A stretch of DNA of 57,199 nucleotides from Setaria digitata. Lineage: Eukaryota > Nematoda > Chromadorea > Rhabditida > Setariidae. A program made the translations under genes and the position numbers. The DNA lies in assembly GCA_003640385.1 (NCBI GenBank), contig RCAB01000413.1, positions 1 through 57,199 on the forward strand. The letters run 5' to 3'. Below, in pieces: positions 23,569 through 36,026 of the stretch; position 1 is the stretch's first letter; each line of letters starts with the position of its first letter. The notes below the pieces were generated by a model. That model did not search any database. It saw only the letters and a list, made by a program, of their open reading frames with translations, and was not told where the DNA came from.

Positions 23569-26500
23569 ATGGCATTATCATCCTTATCAGTAATCGATAA
23601 TATTTGCTCGGATGAAACTGTTCCATATCATGTTGATATATTTCTAAGCGAAAAAATTTATAACCCAGGTGATATGATCCATGGTGAAGTGCTCTTTAGA
23701 CTTACTAAGAATTTATCATGTGATTTAATTAATGTGCAAATTTTTGGTTCCGTTCGGATTTTTTGGATTGACAAAAAGGCAGGCTGTTTTTTGTGTAAAT
23801 ATTTCCATTAAGTTATATGCTTTTTTTTTTTTTTTTTTTTTTTTCAATGATAATTTGCTTCCGTAACATATTTTTTACCGCTTTTGTTTATTCATTTATT
23901 TATTTGTTTATTTACTAACCCAGCTCTCAGCGATACTTTAATTCACTATTTTAATGCTTTTGCGATATACTTTTACCAGTTTGTTCACTCAGTTGTTTGT
24001 TTATTTATTTATGTATCTACTAATCTAACTAGCATTCTTATAATTTATTAATACTCATCCATCCTCTCTTGTAAGGTTATTATTTATTTTTTCATTTCTT
24101 TTTTTCTTCTGTAAAATGATACAATTGAATTTTCAGAAAAGCAATAGTGGTTTCCGACCTTTGACACGAGGACAAAAAAGAGTACTGTTAGATGAAACAT
24201 TGACCTTATGGTGTGATGAAAAAACAAATCGCGAGAAATATTTCCAGTCAACTGTTCTTTTTTAGTTTTTCTTCAATCTCTTAATTACTAAAAAGTTTTT
24301 TTTGGTTCTTTAATTGAATGAAAATTTATAGAAATTTTAGCAGAGAAGATGAATAATAGTATTAAATTTGAACATATATTAGTATTACTTAATAATAATG
24401 TCTAATTGCTCTAATTAGAAATGCATAACTACAATAATATCATTGTGCTGCACTTAGTTTTATTCTATAGCATTTTGAAATTAGCAAAAAAAATTACCTG
24501 CTTAATGAATTATTTTATTAGTTCTACCTCTGTGATATTTTATAGCCCATATCATCACCATCAAATGCTGTACGAGAACGAGGAAATCAACGAAGTGAAT
24601 ATTTTAGCGGAATTGAAATTGGAAATCATAAATTTGAGTTTACATTTCAATTACCAAAAAATGGCTTATATACATCATTTGATCTTGAAAATTGTGGTGG
24701 ACGTGTACGTTATTGCATAAATGTAAGTATTTCTCTAAATTGAGCAAAATTTAAAATTTAAAAATTTTTCATTCTTTGCTACATATTTTCACTTTTTTCT
24801 TTTCTTTTCTTTTTTTTTCTTTTTTTTTTTAGACAAATTACACATTTTTTCTTTTCAGGTGCAGTGTTTTTCGTACGGTCGATTAGTGCTAAAGAAAACA
24901 TTGGTATTCCCGATTGTCTGTCCCGCTGATCCAGTTCAATGTCCGGAAGCACTGAAAAGTGGTTGTTCCAAAAAAAGAGTTGAATTCAGGAAGTAAACCT
25001 TTCCATTTGTCGATTTTTTTTTTCTGCTATTTTTCCAATGTTTTTTTCTTTTAATTATTTGTACAACTTTTTTTTGTGTCCTAAATATTTGGAATTTTTT
25101 TTTTAATTTTCTCGAAATATACTACGTTTTTTTTTCAATTTTGAAATCAAAATTTTTAAGAGTTTAATTAATTTAGTGGTCGATATCTTGACGTTGAATT
25201 GTCAATATCGAAACGTTGGTTGGTACCTGGTGAAGCATTACCTGCTCAAGTATATATTAATAACAGGTATTGATTAATTTTTGGAATTTTTTCTTTTTTT
25301 TTGCAAAATTTTAATTAGCAAAATTTTTTACGTGAATTTTACAAAAGTCCAAACAATTTATAGAAAAGAGATGGCTAAAAAAGGAAATTTTTCCAGATCC
25401 GGCAAATCCATAAAATTTTCTCATTTATCAATACAGCAGCATATTTTTTGTCTGGCAACACATCCGATTACATATACTAAAGAATGGTTTCATGATACGC
25501 TTGGTAAAATATCATCATTTTTTAAACTTATTTCGTTCTGTTGTTACTAATAGTAATATCAAAATGAACTAATGATAGCTGCTAGTAGTGGATAACTGAT
25601 ATCTAACAATAGTATATTACCTGATAGTAATAATACCTGATAATAGTGATACTTGATTAATATTAGGTGTTGGTATGGATACGTATAAAATACCAAATGG
25701 ATCAGCACATAAATATGTTCCAAAATTCAACATACCAGCTTTGGTACCTGGTTTCGAGGTTGATAGATGCATGACTCTCGACTATGCTCTTAAGCTTGAT
25801 GTTGGTTTTGATAGGATTATGATGAATGGCCTTTCGAAACATATCATTTGCACCTTAACAGTTTGTTTCTTTTCTTTTTTTTTTTTTTCAAGCTTATTTT
25901 TTAGATTTTGAATTTATTGCACTAGTTTTTGAGCATAGTTTTTTGAACTTTTTAATAACTACTCATTTACTGATGATTTCATTTTGATGATGTTATTAAT
26001 AGATTAAAATGAATTAATGATAGCTGCCAGTAGCAGTTGGTAAATGATAGTGTTAATAGCTGACTATAATGATACTGATATAATACTTGATATTAACACT
26101 TGATTAAGTTTAATACCAGTTGTTGGCATGGATATGTATAAAATTTCGAATGGATCAACATATAAAAATTATTTTTTTTTAAAGCAGATATTTGCCTAAT
26201 TGGCATTATTGGCTTCTTCATGATCAATTATTAATAATTGTTTGATTTCTAGTAATATCGAGTGCAAAGAAAATTCTTTCTAATGCTTCCTTTTGGAAAA
26301 ATTAATATTTTCTAATTGAAGTTCGCAATTTTCATAAAATTTAACTGGAATTTAAAAATAACCACGGTTAGTTTATTCAGATACCAATTTTCATCGGAAC
26401 AAGCTCCACAACGGAGACAAATCTTGCACAAAAAACAAAACTTACTGAGGGTAATTTTTTTTTTCTTTTTCTTTTTTTTTTGTTAAGTTTCAATCACTGA

Positions 26501-26876
26501 AACTGAGTAAATATTTTTTATGGTGAGGATTAAATTGAGCAATAAAAGCATTAGAAGAAACGAAGTTTTACAAACTGTTAAAATAAAAAAAGAAAAAATT
26601 TAAAAAATGAAATGCAATTTGAAATAGAAAGTAATATGAATATAGAATTTTTTGTTTTACGTAAAATTCAAGATTCAGTCCAACTTATTTTTCATTTTAT
26701 CAGCCTTGAAATAAATTAAATTTCTTTCCTTTTTTTTTTTTTTTGAAGAAAAGGAAAAAGAAAGAAATTTTACAGAAACGGAACCACCACCAAAATGTCC
26801 GGACAGTCCACCACCATCATATGCTGAATGCTTTTCGCAACTTCAAATTGCCAACAATGCAGTTGATCATAGCTAA
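23569..26876 (+). CDS. Alpha-arrestin (arrestin domain-containing protein)
   Basis: Nine exons (23569-23778, 24137-24253, 24546-24722, 24859-24992, 25177-25266, 25397-25503, 25667-25860, 26381-26450, 26776-26876) give 399 residues in phase. The N-terminal arrestin fold shows YNPGDMIHGEVLFRL, then RPLTRGQKRVLLDET and FEFTFQLPKNG. The C-terminal fold shows RWLVPGEALPAQVYINN and ends with IPIFIGTSS. The tail has SPPPSYAE, a PPxY motif (379-382) of the kind that binds WW domains of HECT ubiquitin ligases, so the protein is probably an adaptor for ubiquitination and endocytosis of membrane proteins. Intron 1 needs a GC donor (AAAAAG|GCAGGC at 23779), because no GT in phase 0 exists. The donor of intron 2 (ACT|GTTCTT) is weak but forced by phase. 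Intron 7 holds a decayed copy of the start of exon 7. An AATAAA lies at 27009-27014. Confidence 0.92.
25981..26172 (+). pseudogene. Relic duplicate of arrestin exon 7 start
   Basis: Inside intron 7, 25981-26172 resembles about 25560-25715, the end of intron 6 plus the start of exon 7. The exon part still reads VGMDMYKISNGSTYK against VGMDTYKIPNGSAHK in the real exon. The acceptor AG has been lost (GTTTAATACCAG is displaced) and the copy runs into a T tract, so it is unlikely to be used. Confidence 0.75.
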
Positions 26877-28688
26877 CCAGTATTGAACTCGATCACTTCT
26901 GAACAGTGATATCTGTCGGGAATGAATATTTCGAGAATGAAATGTGAAAAAAATTATTTTCCTTCACTTACCATATCATATCCAAACTTCATATTTCGCT
27001 TTTTTTAGAATAAAATTAATTATTGTTTTTACATTTTCTATTTATAAAATTTTAATCAATTGATAATAGTTCTAATTTAGTATGCTAATTTATTTACCCA
27101 ACAATTATTACAAATTAGTCAAAATTTTCGTTTTAGCATTACTTATTCAGGAATGGTACTTGGAGAGAAGTACTATGAAGGAAGAAAAAAACAAAGTTTT
27201 ACGAGTTTCTAAGGAGATTATTTTTGAAGATTGGCATAAAAAAAAAAGATTAGTCAAGCAATAATGGCTTTTCGGCAAAATAAGCAATCTTTTTCTACGC
27301 TTTGGATGCATTTATTTGGCCAAAATTTGCTGTACATCGATGGGAAGAAAATATGAAAATTTTAAAAAAGAGCAAAAAAAGAAAAAAAAAAAACAAGGAA
27401 AAGATTATTATGACGGAACAAAATTTGGGAAAGTTTATAAAAACTCCAAAAATTGTCAATTTTAGTTTTGAACGAAACGATTGAAATATCTAAAACAGGA
27501 ATTTATGAATGGTATAAAATCAAATTATAAAAAAATAGACCACTAGATCACTAAAATTATCATTAAATTAAAGGTGAAAAAAAAAATTAAGGTGACATAC
27601 AAAACAAAAACAAAAAAAAAAATTATGTAAAAGAAAGAGCTAGAGAAGAAAACTTTAGGAGCGAAATTAATTAATTAAAAAAAAAACTTCTCTCAACTTC
27701 TCTATCGTATATTTTGCTCGAATTTTATTGTGAATTTGTTTAGCCGTTATAATTACAATTTCCTACTACTAATTAATCTTACACTCCCTAAACTAACTGT
27801 TCAACAAATCATTGCTGATTCTAATTTCATCTAATAAATGAGATTAATTTTTTGCTAATAAAATATTGAAAGCATTGCCTTTTAAAAATTACTTTTTTTT
27901 CTTTCTATTTTTGTAAACGATGATATTTAATAAAAAAAAAAAAAGAAATAAGAATAGGAGAAGTAGGAATTGAAAATAGGAATAGGAAAAGTAGGAATTA
28001 AAAATAGGAAATGAAAAGAAAAATCAATGATCGATACGCAATTACAATTATTTTCTTAACATTCATCGTCAAATTGATTGAATTTGACAGATAGCTTTTT
28101 TTGTTCATTTCGTTCTTTAGTAAATGCCACACCAACTATTCGTAATGGCATTAGGTAAAAAAAAAAAAAAAAAAAAGAAATTTGATTTCACGTATATTTT
28201 TAAATTTCTCCTAAAGAAACATACACATGTTGACTTTGCTTAATTTCTCGTATTTGACGTACGCAACATACGTTTATTTGCGAAAAGAAATGTTTATTTA
28301 TTTGAAAGTGATTTTTTTTTTGTAAAGTAAATGTTACCAAACAGTAGTATTAATTTCATCCTATTAGTATTAAATTTAATTATATATAGGCAAAGTATGC
28401 ATGTATGTGTCCTTAATTTCTTACATTTTCTTTTTTTTTTTTTTTTTCTTAATAAATATTTTGTTTTCTAATGCATTTCTCATTTTAATCGCAATAATAG
28501 AAGTGAAAATGCAAAATTTTAAGCTATTTTTCAGTTTTTTTTTTTTTTTTTTCAACAATTAAAATGATTGTTCGTAAGAAATATTGTGATTTTAGCACTT
28601 ATGAATAGCCTGTTAGTGCTATTAATGAATGGAATAAATTAATTAATAATAAATGAATGTATCGAATTGGAAGTAGAAATATAACGAA
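26877..28688. other. Intergenic between arrestin and channel genes
   Basis: Holds the arrestin 3' UTR (AATAAA at 27009) and the channel promoter region. Two lysine-rich open frames (27082-27264 and 27302-27484) have A-rich composition and no splice or start context, and are treated as chance. Short direct repeats of an AATAGGA-type word occur at 27950-28010. No RNA gene is seen. Confidence 0.55.
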
Positions 28689-31600
28689 ATGTTTGGTCTA
28701 TTCTGTATGCAACAGAGCTCTTTATTAATTATATGCATTTTATTGCATTTGTTCATCTCTTTAAATGGCATTGGTTTAAATATGAGCTCTTATTTTCAAG
28801 GTAATGATACTGTTGCTAAAAGGTATGTCTTTTTTTTTTTTAATTATTTAATTAGAAATTTAGCAATCAAGCGAATTATTTAGTTCTTATTGTTTTCATA
28901 CATGTAGCATGAGTAACGTTATTTATATCACACAAAATGTTATTCAAAAAGTAAATTGATATTTAAATGGTTTATTTCAAATACACTTTCTCATCTAAAA
29001 TTTGTTATTTGGTAAAAATTTTTCCTAGCATTTTTTAGCTTTTATAAAATTTTGTTCCAAAAAGTAACGAAGCTGAAACTACTTAAAGCGATAAGCGACA
29101 ATTCTCGAGTAATCAAATTTCATCCGGGAATAATAACCTCGATGATGTTACCAGAGAAGAAAATGAGAAATTATCACTGAATGAAAATGACCCCAGTAAA
29201 GATGATGAACATGATACGGAGGAATTTTCATGGAATAATTCAATTCAGGAAGAAATTGCTCCTGGAGATATTAATTTTATCAGAGATACAACTGATAAGG
29301 CAAATATAACAAGTGGTATAACTTTTTTCTGATATAAATGAATTTTTGTTTGCTTAGATATCAGTATGTTTAATGTGTCGAGAGTACTGTTTGATTACAA
29401 ACTACTTTAATTTATTTCAATTCTCGTAAGATATCCAAGATTTGGTAAATAATCGACAAGTAATTGTTTTTTTTTTAAGTTTAGAATTTTTATAATTTAA
29501 TATATACTGAATCGGTACCCATTTCTCTCCAATTATTTCTTTTCAAATATTGCAGGAAATTATACTTTTTCTGATGATACTAATTCTGTTAAAAATAAAA
29601 ATTATACTTCTGAGTTTCCTGAGTTTCATGATAATCCCAAGTTATCAGTTTTGTGGATAAATACAACCTATCAAGTAAGTTTTTCATACTAATGAAGTAA
29701 TACACTAGGGAACCTTGCGCAATTTTCATCTAAACTTTGTCAGATAATTTTTAGGCTTATGATATTGGTCTAAATATAACCTCACTAAATGAATGTACGC
29801 TATGGAATGCATCAGTGCTTATCAATAATATCACTGATACATCAATGGTTCTTTTTTCGTTTCTTTTTTTCTTCTTTTAATTAAAAAAAAAAAAAAGACA
29901 AAAGACGAAGCAAAAGGAAAATATCGTTCTATTAGATTGAATAATATTATCTGATATATTTTTCAGGATGATATGAATAATGCTACTAATACTGAAATTT
30001 TGGCAGCACCGGGTGTTGAAATTGTTAATACAAAAGAACGTCTTCGAGAATTAGGTCTTAATACGGATTTACTTGAGCAATATCAGGTTAGTAATTTATT
30101 TTACATTAGAGCTTTGGGAAAAGCGAGAAGTATTCATTTGAAATGAATTAAAATCGGTAATTGTCAATTTCAAGATTGCATCAGAATTTATGAAAGAAAG
30201 CTAGGAATAATTAGCATTTTTCAAACTAAACAAATTACTTAGCACTTAGTTGATGAACAGTTTTATTTGCTTCTTCATTAAGACGAACATTCAGAACTGT
30301 GAAATTTGTTTTAAGGAAATTGCAATTATTTTCGAAGAAATTTGTAAAAATTATTCACGAGAACTGTGGTTCTCAACAGTGGAAGATGCGCGACGCTTGG
30401 GAATAACAAAAATTGATTCATTCATATGTGATCCATTTAAGGTCAAATTGAAAATTGTCAGTAACTGCTTAGAAATAAGCAGTTGGATTAAAAATTTCCT
30501 CGAAATATTTGCTAAATTATTCAAAGTCTTAAAAAAAATAAGATCAAAAATAGAACCAAAAGATTATTATCCAAAAAATAGTACGATATTTTATTTTTTT
30601 TTTATTCTATTTAATTGGATTTAAAATTTTGATTTTTGATGATATTTATTTATTACACTTATTAATTATCAAAAGTTTTTATCGGAATGATAAATAAACC
30701 CGCCAACTGCATTTTTCATTATCACCAGTACGTAAATGTTTATCACTGATAATTTGTTTTAGTAGCAAAAGTGATAAGTAAATTTTAGGATGAATTGCAT
30801 CCGAGTAGGGAGAAATTGAAGGATTTTGAGCATTTTTTAAATAAAATCGTCCAGAATTCTACTTCAGATGGTATGTTTTAAATTTATAATCATTCCAGTG
30901 CTTATCTTCTCATCATTAATTAACTTCATGCGATTAAAGAGTAGTGCCTCATAATCTGATTAAATAAATGCTCATATTTTTGAGTACACAAATAACAAAA
31001 ATGAATTACACAATAATAATTGTTATGACTGCAATTTTCAGGACTGACAATGAAATCTGAGAACGAAACAGTGACATCGAAAAGGTAATATCATTGATGT
31101 GACAACGTAAGATTCATACAGCTCACAGAATGATTTCTTATGTCGCACTTCATGAACACAAATTAATTGTACACAGAAACTGCACATTGTAGTGCAGAAG
31201 AAGGACTTCAGAAACGCACTTTAGCTCGATATCACCGAGAAGTGTCCGATAGTGATGCTGGAAGTGATGAATTCTCGGAGGTGTACGATACTGATAATGA
31301 CGATAGTTCGGTACATTCGGATAAGGTTGCTATTGTTTTGAAGTGAGGAACACAAAAGCTAATTATTGTTGGACATTCTGATTAATGCAACTTTTGATCA
31401 AGATTTTTTTGTATGAAAATTTAGTTACCGAGAAATTATCACGGTTTGACCAATCGTTTCATTTGAGAACTCATGGACTAGTCTTCAAAATGAATCTGAA
31501 GAGGATGATGATAAGGAAGAGATTCAAACTGACAACGATGATAATGAAAAAAAGTCGATTGTAATCGCGATAGATATTACTAATCAACAGTAAGTCTCCC

Positions 31601-33389
31601 TCGCCATTTAATTTGATATTATTTTTTTTAAGGAAATTAAATTGATTATCTGAAGTGATAACTTTGTAAGATAGTATTTCATAAGTTTCAGATGAGCCAA
31701 AAGAATATTCTGCAGATAGATTGGTGGAATTCAAATGAACAAGCCAAGCAATTAGCAATAATATAATATTGATTAAAAAAAAAAAATAACTTTTTCGATA
31801 TGTGAAAATGAAATGTGATGCTTAATTACCTAGCCAAGAAATAGTAATTCAATGCATAGCACAAATTAATACTGCCATAATTTCACGTAGTAAAAAGTGA
31901 TTCTAATTCAGGGCACGTATGATTTTACGTAGTTGGAAAGCAGCTGAAGCCTTAAGGCTCAATCTAACGAAACATATCTTTGAGCGACATCAACTTGTAG
32001 GTTTATTACTTGATGGCATTTGCGCTGATTTTGTACCATCTGCTGTTGATGAATTTAATGCAACCGAATTCGCTGGTAATTCTTTGTTAATTCCAAACTT
32101 TCTTTCTTTCTCATTAATTAAAAATAGCGCATTCTCTTTTCACTAATTACAAAACAATTTCCCTCTTTTTTTTTTTCAAATTTTTCTAAATTTTACAAAT
32201 TTTTAAATTAATGCTAGGAAAGAAAGGAAAGAATAAAGGAATTATCTTCAACAAGTTTGCAGCTTATTTTTTTCACAGCAAATTTTTACATCTATAATTT
32301 AATCAGTAATATTATAGGCATAGATATTGAAGGACCAATAGGATTGAATATAACAGCTTTATCACTATCTGGTGTTAATTTAACAGAATTGGCGGAAAAA
32401 TTACGGAACGATACCGAAGTTGATATGATACTTAGTAGAACAATGACCGAAAATGGGTATATTTTAATTAAAAGAAGCAAAAAAAAAAAAAAAATACAAT
32501 TTATGGTTTTATTACGAATTACTTATCTATTAAATAATCCGTTCTATAATTCTCATCATAAATTAGACTCAATAAGAAGACTTACTTCAGCAAAAGTGAA
32601 AATAAAAAATTTTATCATGTTAACGAAGGCTTTTGATCATTTACTTGTTGTTGCTCTTGTTAAAATAAAAGATTATGTCTTGTCGTTTAAATGGAACATT
32701 TCATAAATTCTATTTTGGCTCTAATTTAAATTTTTATTAATTTTGCAAAATTTTAGAACACTTGGCGGTTCGTTCATTTTGCCCGTTCTTCAGAAGAACC
32801 AATATGATCCATTTTCGGCACCGATCGTTTTCCAAGGCAGTGCTGTAGTTGTTCGGTTTGGAATTTACATTGAATCGATGAGTAATTTTCAGACTTCAAC
32901 TATGGTAGCACCTATATCAATTCTTTTATCATATCATTTTATCAATTAAGAACTTCTAAATATTTTACTAATACTTTTGATTATTACACTTTTAAAAAAA
33001 AAAAAAAAAAAAAAGGAAAAGAAAAGAAAAAAAGTGATAGCTTCTTTGTTTTTCGTTTTTTTTTTTTTTTTTTTCAATTTAAAAATTTTTTTTAAGACGC
33101 TTTCAAAATTTTCCTTCCCATTCAGGATTTTATCAAGGAATGGAGCTATATTTGAGTGTAATTTTAGGACTATGATATGGATATTTTTTTAATGATGGGA
33201 TGGCGTGATGCGCGACTTGTTAATCCATATGAAAAAGCTATTCTTGTAAAGGAAGAAGAGATTTTGGAAAAAATTTGGCGACCTGATCCATTTTTTGCTA
33301 ATGCTAAAGAAGCATCATTTCATGAAGTTACTTTTCTCAATTTCTTGATGAGAATTTATAATGATGGTTTGGTACTCTATGAAACAAGG

Positions 33390-33420
<31 letters not shown>

Positions 33421-35582
33421 AATTTCATTACTGATATTGATTTACGAAAAAAAAAAAAATGTCATTTCATTTTACTCTATCATTAATAGTTATCATTTGT
33501 CATATTTATTTATTTTTTTCTCTTGGAAATTTCACTATTACTATTATATATATTTTGAAATATGAATTTCTATAATAATAATAATATCACTAAGTGACGA
33601 ATTCTTTACTGTTTTTCTTTTTTTTCTTTTGATTTTCAGAATTAAACTAAGACCATCATGCAATTTAGTACTTTGCAAATATCCACACGACAAGCAAACT
33701 TGTGATTTAAAAATTAAATCCTGTAAGTCTATGAAGCAAATCTGTCTAATTTTTTTTTTCTTTGCAANTCACTAAGTGACGAATTCTTTACTGTCTTTCT
33801 TTTTTTTCTTTTGATTTTCAGAATTAAACTAAGACCATCATGCAATTTAGTACTTTGCAAATATCCACACGACAAGCAAACTTGTGATTTAAAAATTAAA
33901 TCCTGTAAGTCTATGAAGCAAATCTGTCTAATTTTTTTTTTCTTTGCAATTTAATTAAATAAAAAAAAAAGAAATTTGCATTAAATAAATAAAATTATCA
34001 TGCAATAATAATATTATAAAAAAAAAAAAAAACCACTCTAAACTTATAATTAGTTTAACATTAAGTATACATTTCAAAATATCGCATAATTTTAGTTGCA
34101 TATCCAATAGAAACGGTACGGTTCGAATGGTTTTCAAATAAACGTGATGCAATTGATAAGAATCCAGATGTTACACTACCTGAGCTTTATATTTATCGAT
34201 ATGAGCCAACATACTGTGAACGGGCGAGAAAATCAGGTATTCTGTAGTCAAAATTACAATAAAATAAAGAATTAAATACAAGTAAAATTTTAAAATTTTC
34301 CTCTCTTTCATGAAATTTTTGTTCATCTTTAAAAATGAAAAAAAAAAAAGAAGGAGCTAAAATTTCAAACAGTTCAATGATTTATTCTGAACAACAATTA
34401 ATAAGTAATAAATGAAACTGCTGTGGTAGCATAAAATCATAAATAAAATAATCTGAAATGAATAATTAAAGCTTAACGAAAAAAAAAAAAGAGACTAAAC
34501 TAGTCTCTTTCATTCGTTCTCTTTATGAATTCATTTCCAATAAGTTATCATCTTTAGGTCATTTTTCTTGCCTAAGAGCAATATTTCGATTAAAACGTGA
34601 TGTTGGCTTTCATATTGCTCAAACTTATATACCTACTTCATTGGCATTAATGTTTTCATGGGTAATATTACATTTCAAAAATTGGCTGAATTAAGCGTTT
34701 GTTAATTAATATTTCATTTAATTATTGAAAATTCATAAATAAATAAACTAAATAGGTAGGCGTATGGCTTCCGGAAGAATTCATGGAAGGACGTATTGGC
34801 GTAGCCATTACGGTACTTCTAACGTTATCAACAGAATCTGCTGGCGCACGTGAACATCTTCCAAGTGTTTCATACATGAAGGTTTTTATCATTTCATTTT
34901 TACTAGCTAGAAATGAATTCCAAAAAAAAAAAAAAAGAAAAAAAAAAAAAGGATTTTCCGAATATTATCAGCTTTTCCTCTTCAGGCAATCGATTTATGG
35001 TTTGGCTTCATCACATTGTTTGTATTCATTACACTTCTTCAAACACTTATTGTCATTGCATTAGATAAAAGAGCCAAGCAACTGGTTTCTTTTTTTGTTT
35101 TTATTTCATTTTATTTCCTATTCCTGTCCATGAAAGATGATAACAAGTTAGATATTAAATTTAAGAAAGCTTTTTCGATTTTTACAATATATTTCAACTT
35201 TACTAAGTTTAGAGAAAATCAGCAGCGAAGAAGAAAAGTGAACTTACAGAGCAATCACGAGAACTGATGCTAGCCAGAGCTGAACGATATCATAAACGTG
35301 GAAGGTTAGTGAAATATTATGCGACTGGATTTGTTTTGAATTTCTAATTCTTTTTTTTTCATTTAAAAAAGGAAAAAAAGAACAAATTTCTTACCAGTTC
35401 CAATTTTTATTAGAAATAAGCACCTAATAAGAGTTCACATCATCTATTTTGCGCTTAGGTATTTGGATAATTTCTGTCGGTTATTTTATCCACTAGCATT
35501 TCTCATATTTCTAATTGCTTACTACTTCGTGTTCACTGAAGGACGACAGAACGATTGTGTCGTAACCGGCCGACAAACTTGA
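28689..35582 (+). CDS. Cys-loop ligand-gated ion channel, long N-terminus
   Basis: Twenty-one exons joined in phase from 28689 to 35582 give 879 residues. Exon ends: 28689-28822, 29089-29315, 29556-29674, 29755-29847, 29967-30086, 30316-30441, 30789-30870, 31042-31084, 31193-31325, 31468-31589, 31912-32075, 32318-32456, 32757-32904, 33168-33388, 33640-33722, 34096-34236, 34558-34661, 34756-34881, 34986-35084, 35213-35304, 35459-35582. A signal peptide (1-27) is followed by about 430 acidic residues with many N-X-S/T sites. The ligand domain has the Cys-loop C631-x13-C645 (core YPHDKQTC) and a second loop-C pair C692/C703 (SGHFSC), typical of glycine/GluCl-type receptors. M1 starts near 719; M2 reads EGRIGVAITVLLTLST; M3 is 776-800; a short loop leads to M4 at 848-863. 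EGR (744-746) replaces the anion-channel PAR. Exon 15 is duplicated at 33822-33904 by an N join. The start and the acidic exons are less certain than exons 11-21. Confidence 0.9.
33587..33949. repeat. 181-bp duplication with exon 15 around an N (assembly join)
   Basis: Positions 33587-33767 and 33769-33949 are nearly identical (one T/C difference seen) and flank a single N at 33768. Each copy contains the whole 83-bp Cys-loop exon with both splice sites. As 83 is not a multiple of three, a transcript with both copies would be frameshifted. The single N and the same pattern at 6470 and 10304 point to an unmerged assembly overlap, not a true exon duplication. Confidence 0.88.
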
Positions 35583-36026
35583 TTCTTTGTAATGCAAAGC
35601 AAGTTTGGATTTTTTTATGTAACGTATAATAACGATATTTTATGAAACAGAACTTTATAAGGCAAAATGTATCATGCAGCATATATGCACTATTGTCAAT
35701 GAAATGCATCGGTAGCTTCAATTTAATAACATAATGCACAAGTCATGGATTGAGGTTGAAATGAGATGAATAAATTCAAAAAGAAAGAATTGTCTAAAAA
35801 GCACCAAGTATCAAAAAAATTTTCTGTACGTTTTTTTTTTTCCGAAGTATCAATTTCACATCTAATAATGGTCAGATTTCAAGAAGAAAAAAGAAAAAAT
35901 ATTTACAATTTTTACTCGAAATTTTGGATTTTTATTCAAGTTGTAAATATTATTCAGAGTCTCTTCGCTTTCTTCGAATATATAGGAAATCCGGGCAGGT
36001 TAAAAAAAATGAACGCTTTTTGACTG
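35583..36026. other. Shared 3' intergenic, channel / Dishevelled
   Basis: The two genes are tail to tail, 444 bases apart. AATAAA at 35769-35774 (plus) suits the channel and TTTATT at 35931-35936 (AATAAA on minus) suits Dishevelled, about 190 and 91 bases past their stop codons. The transcripts would therefore end close together or slightly apart. Confidence 0.6.

Noticed and set aside
24421..24720. 99-codon plus ORF
   Set aside because: It overlaps arrestin exon 3 in a different frame; the correct frame gives FEFTFQLPKNG.
27082..27484. Two lysine-rich plus ORFs after the arrestin gene
   Set aside because: A-rich 3' UTR-like sequence immediately beyond the polyadenylation signal; no coding character.
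30442..30624. Read-through of channel exon 6 beyond 30441 as a longer ORF
   Set aside because: The next exon needs phase 0, satisfied by the donor after DPFK; the read-through is lysine-rich AT sequence.
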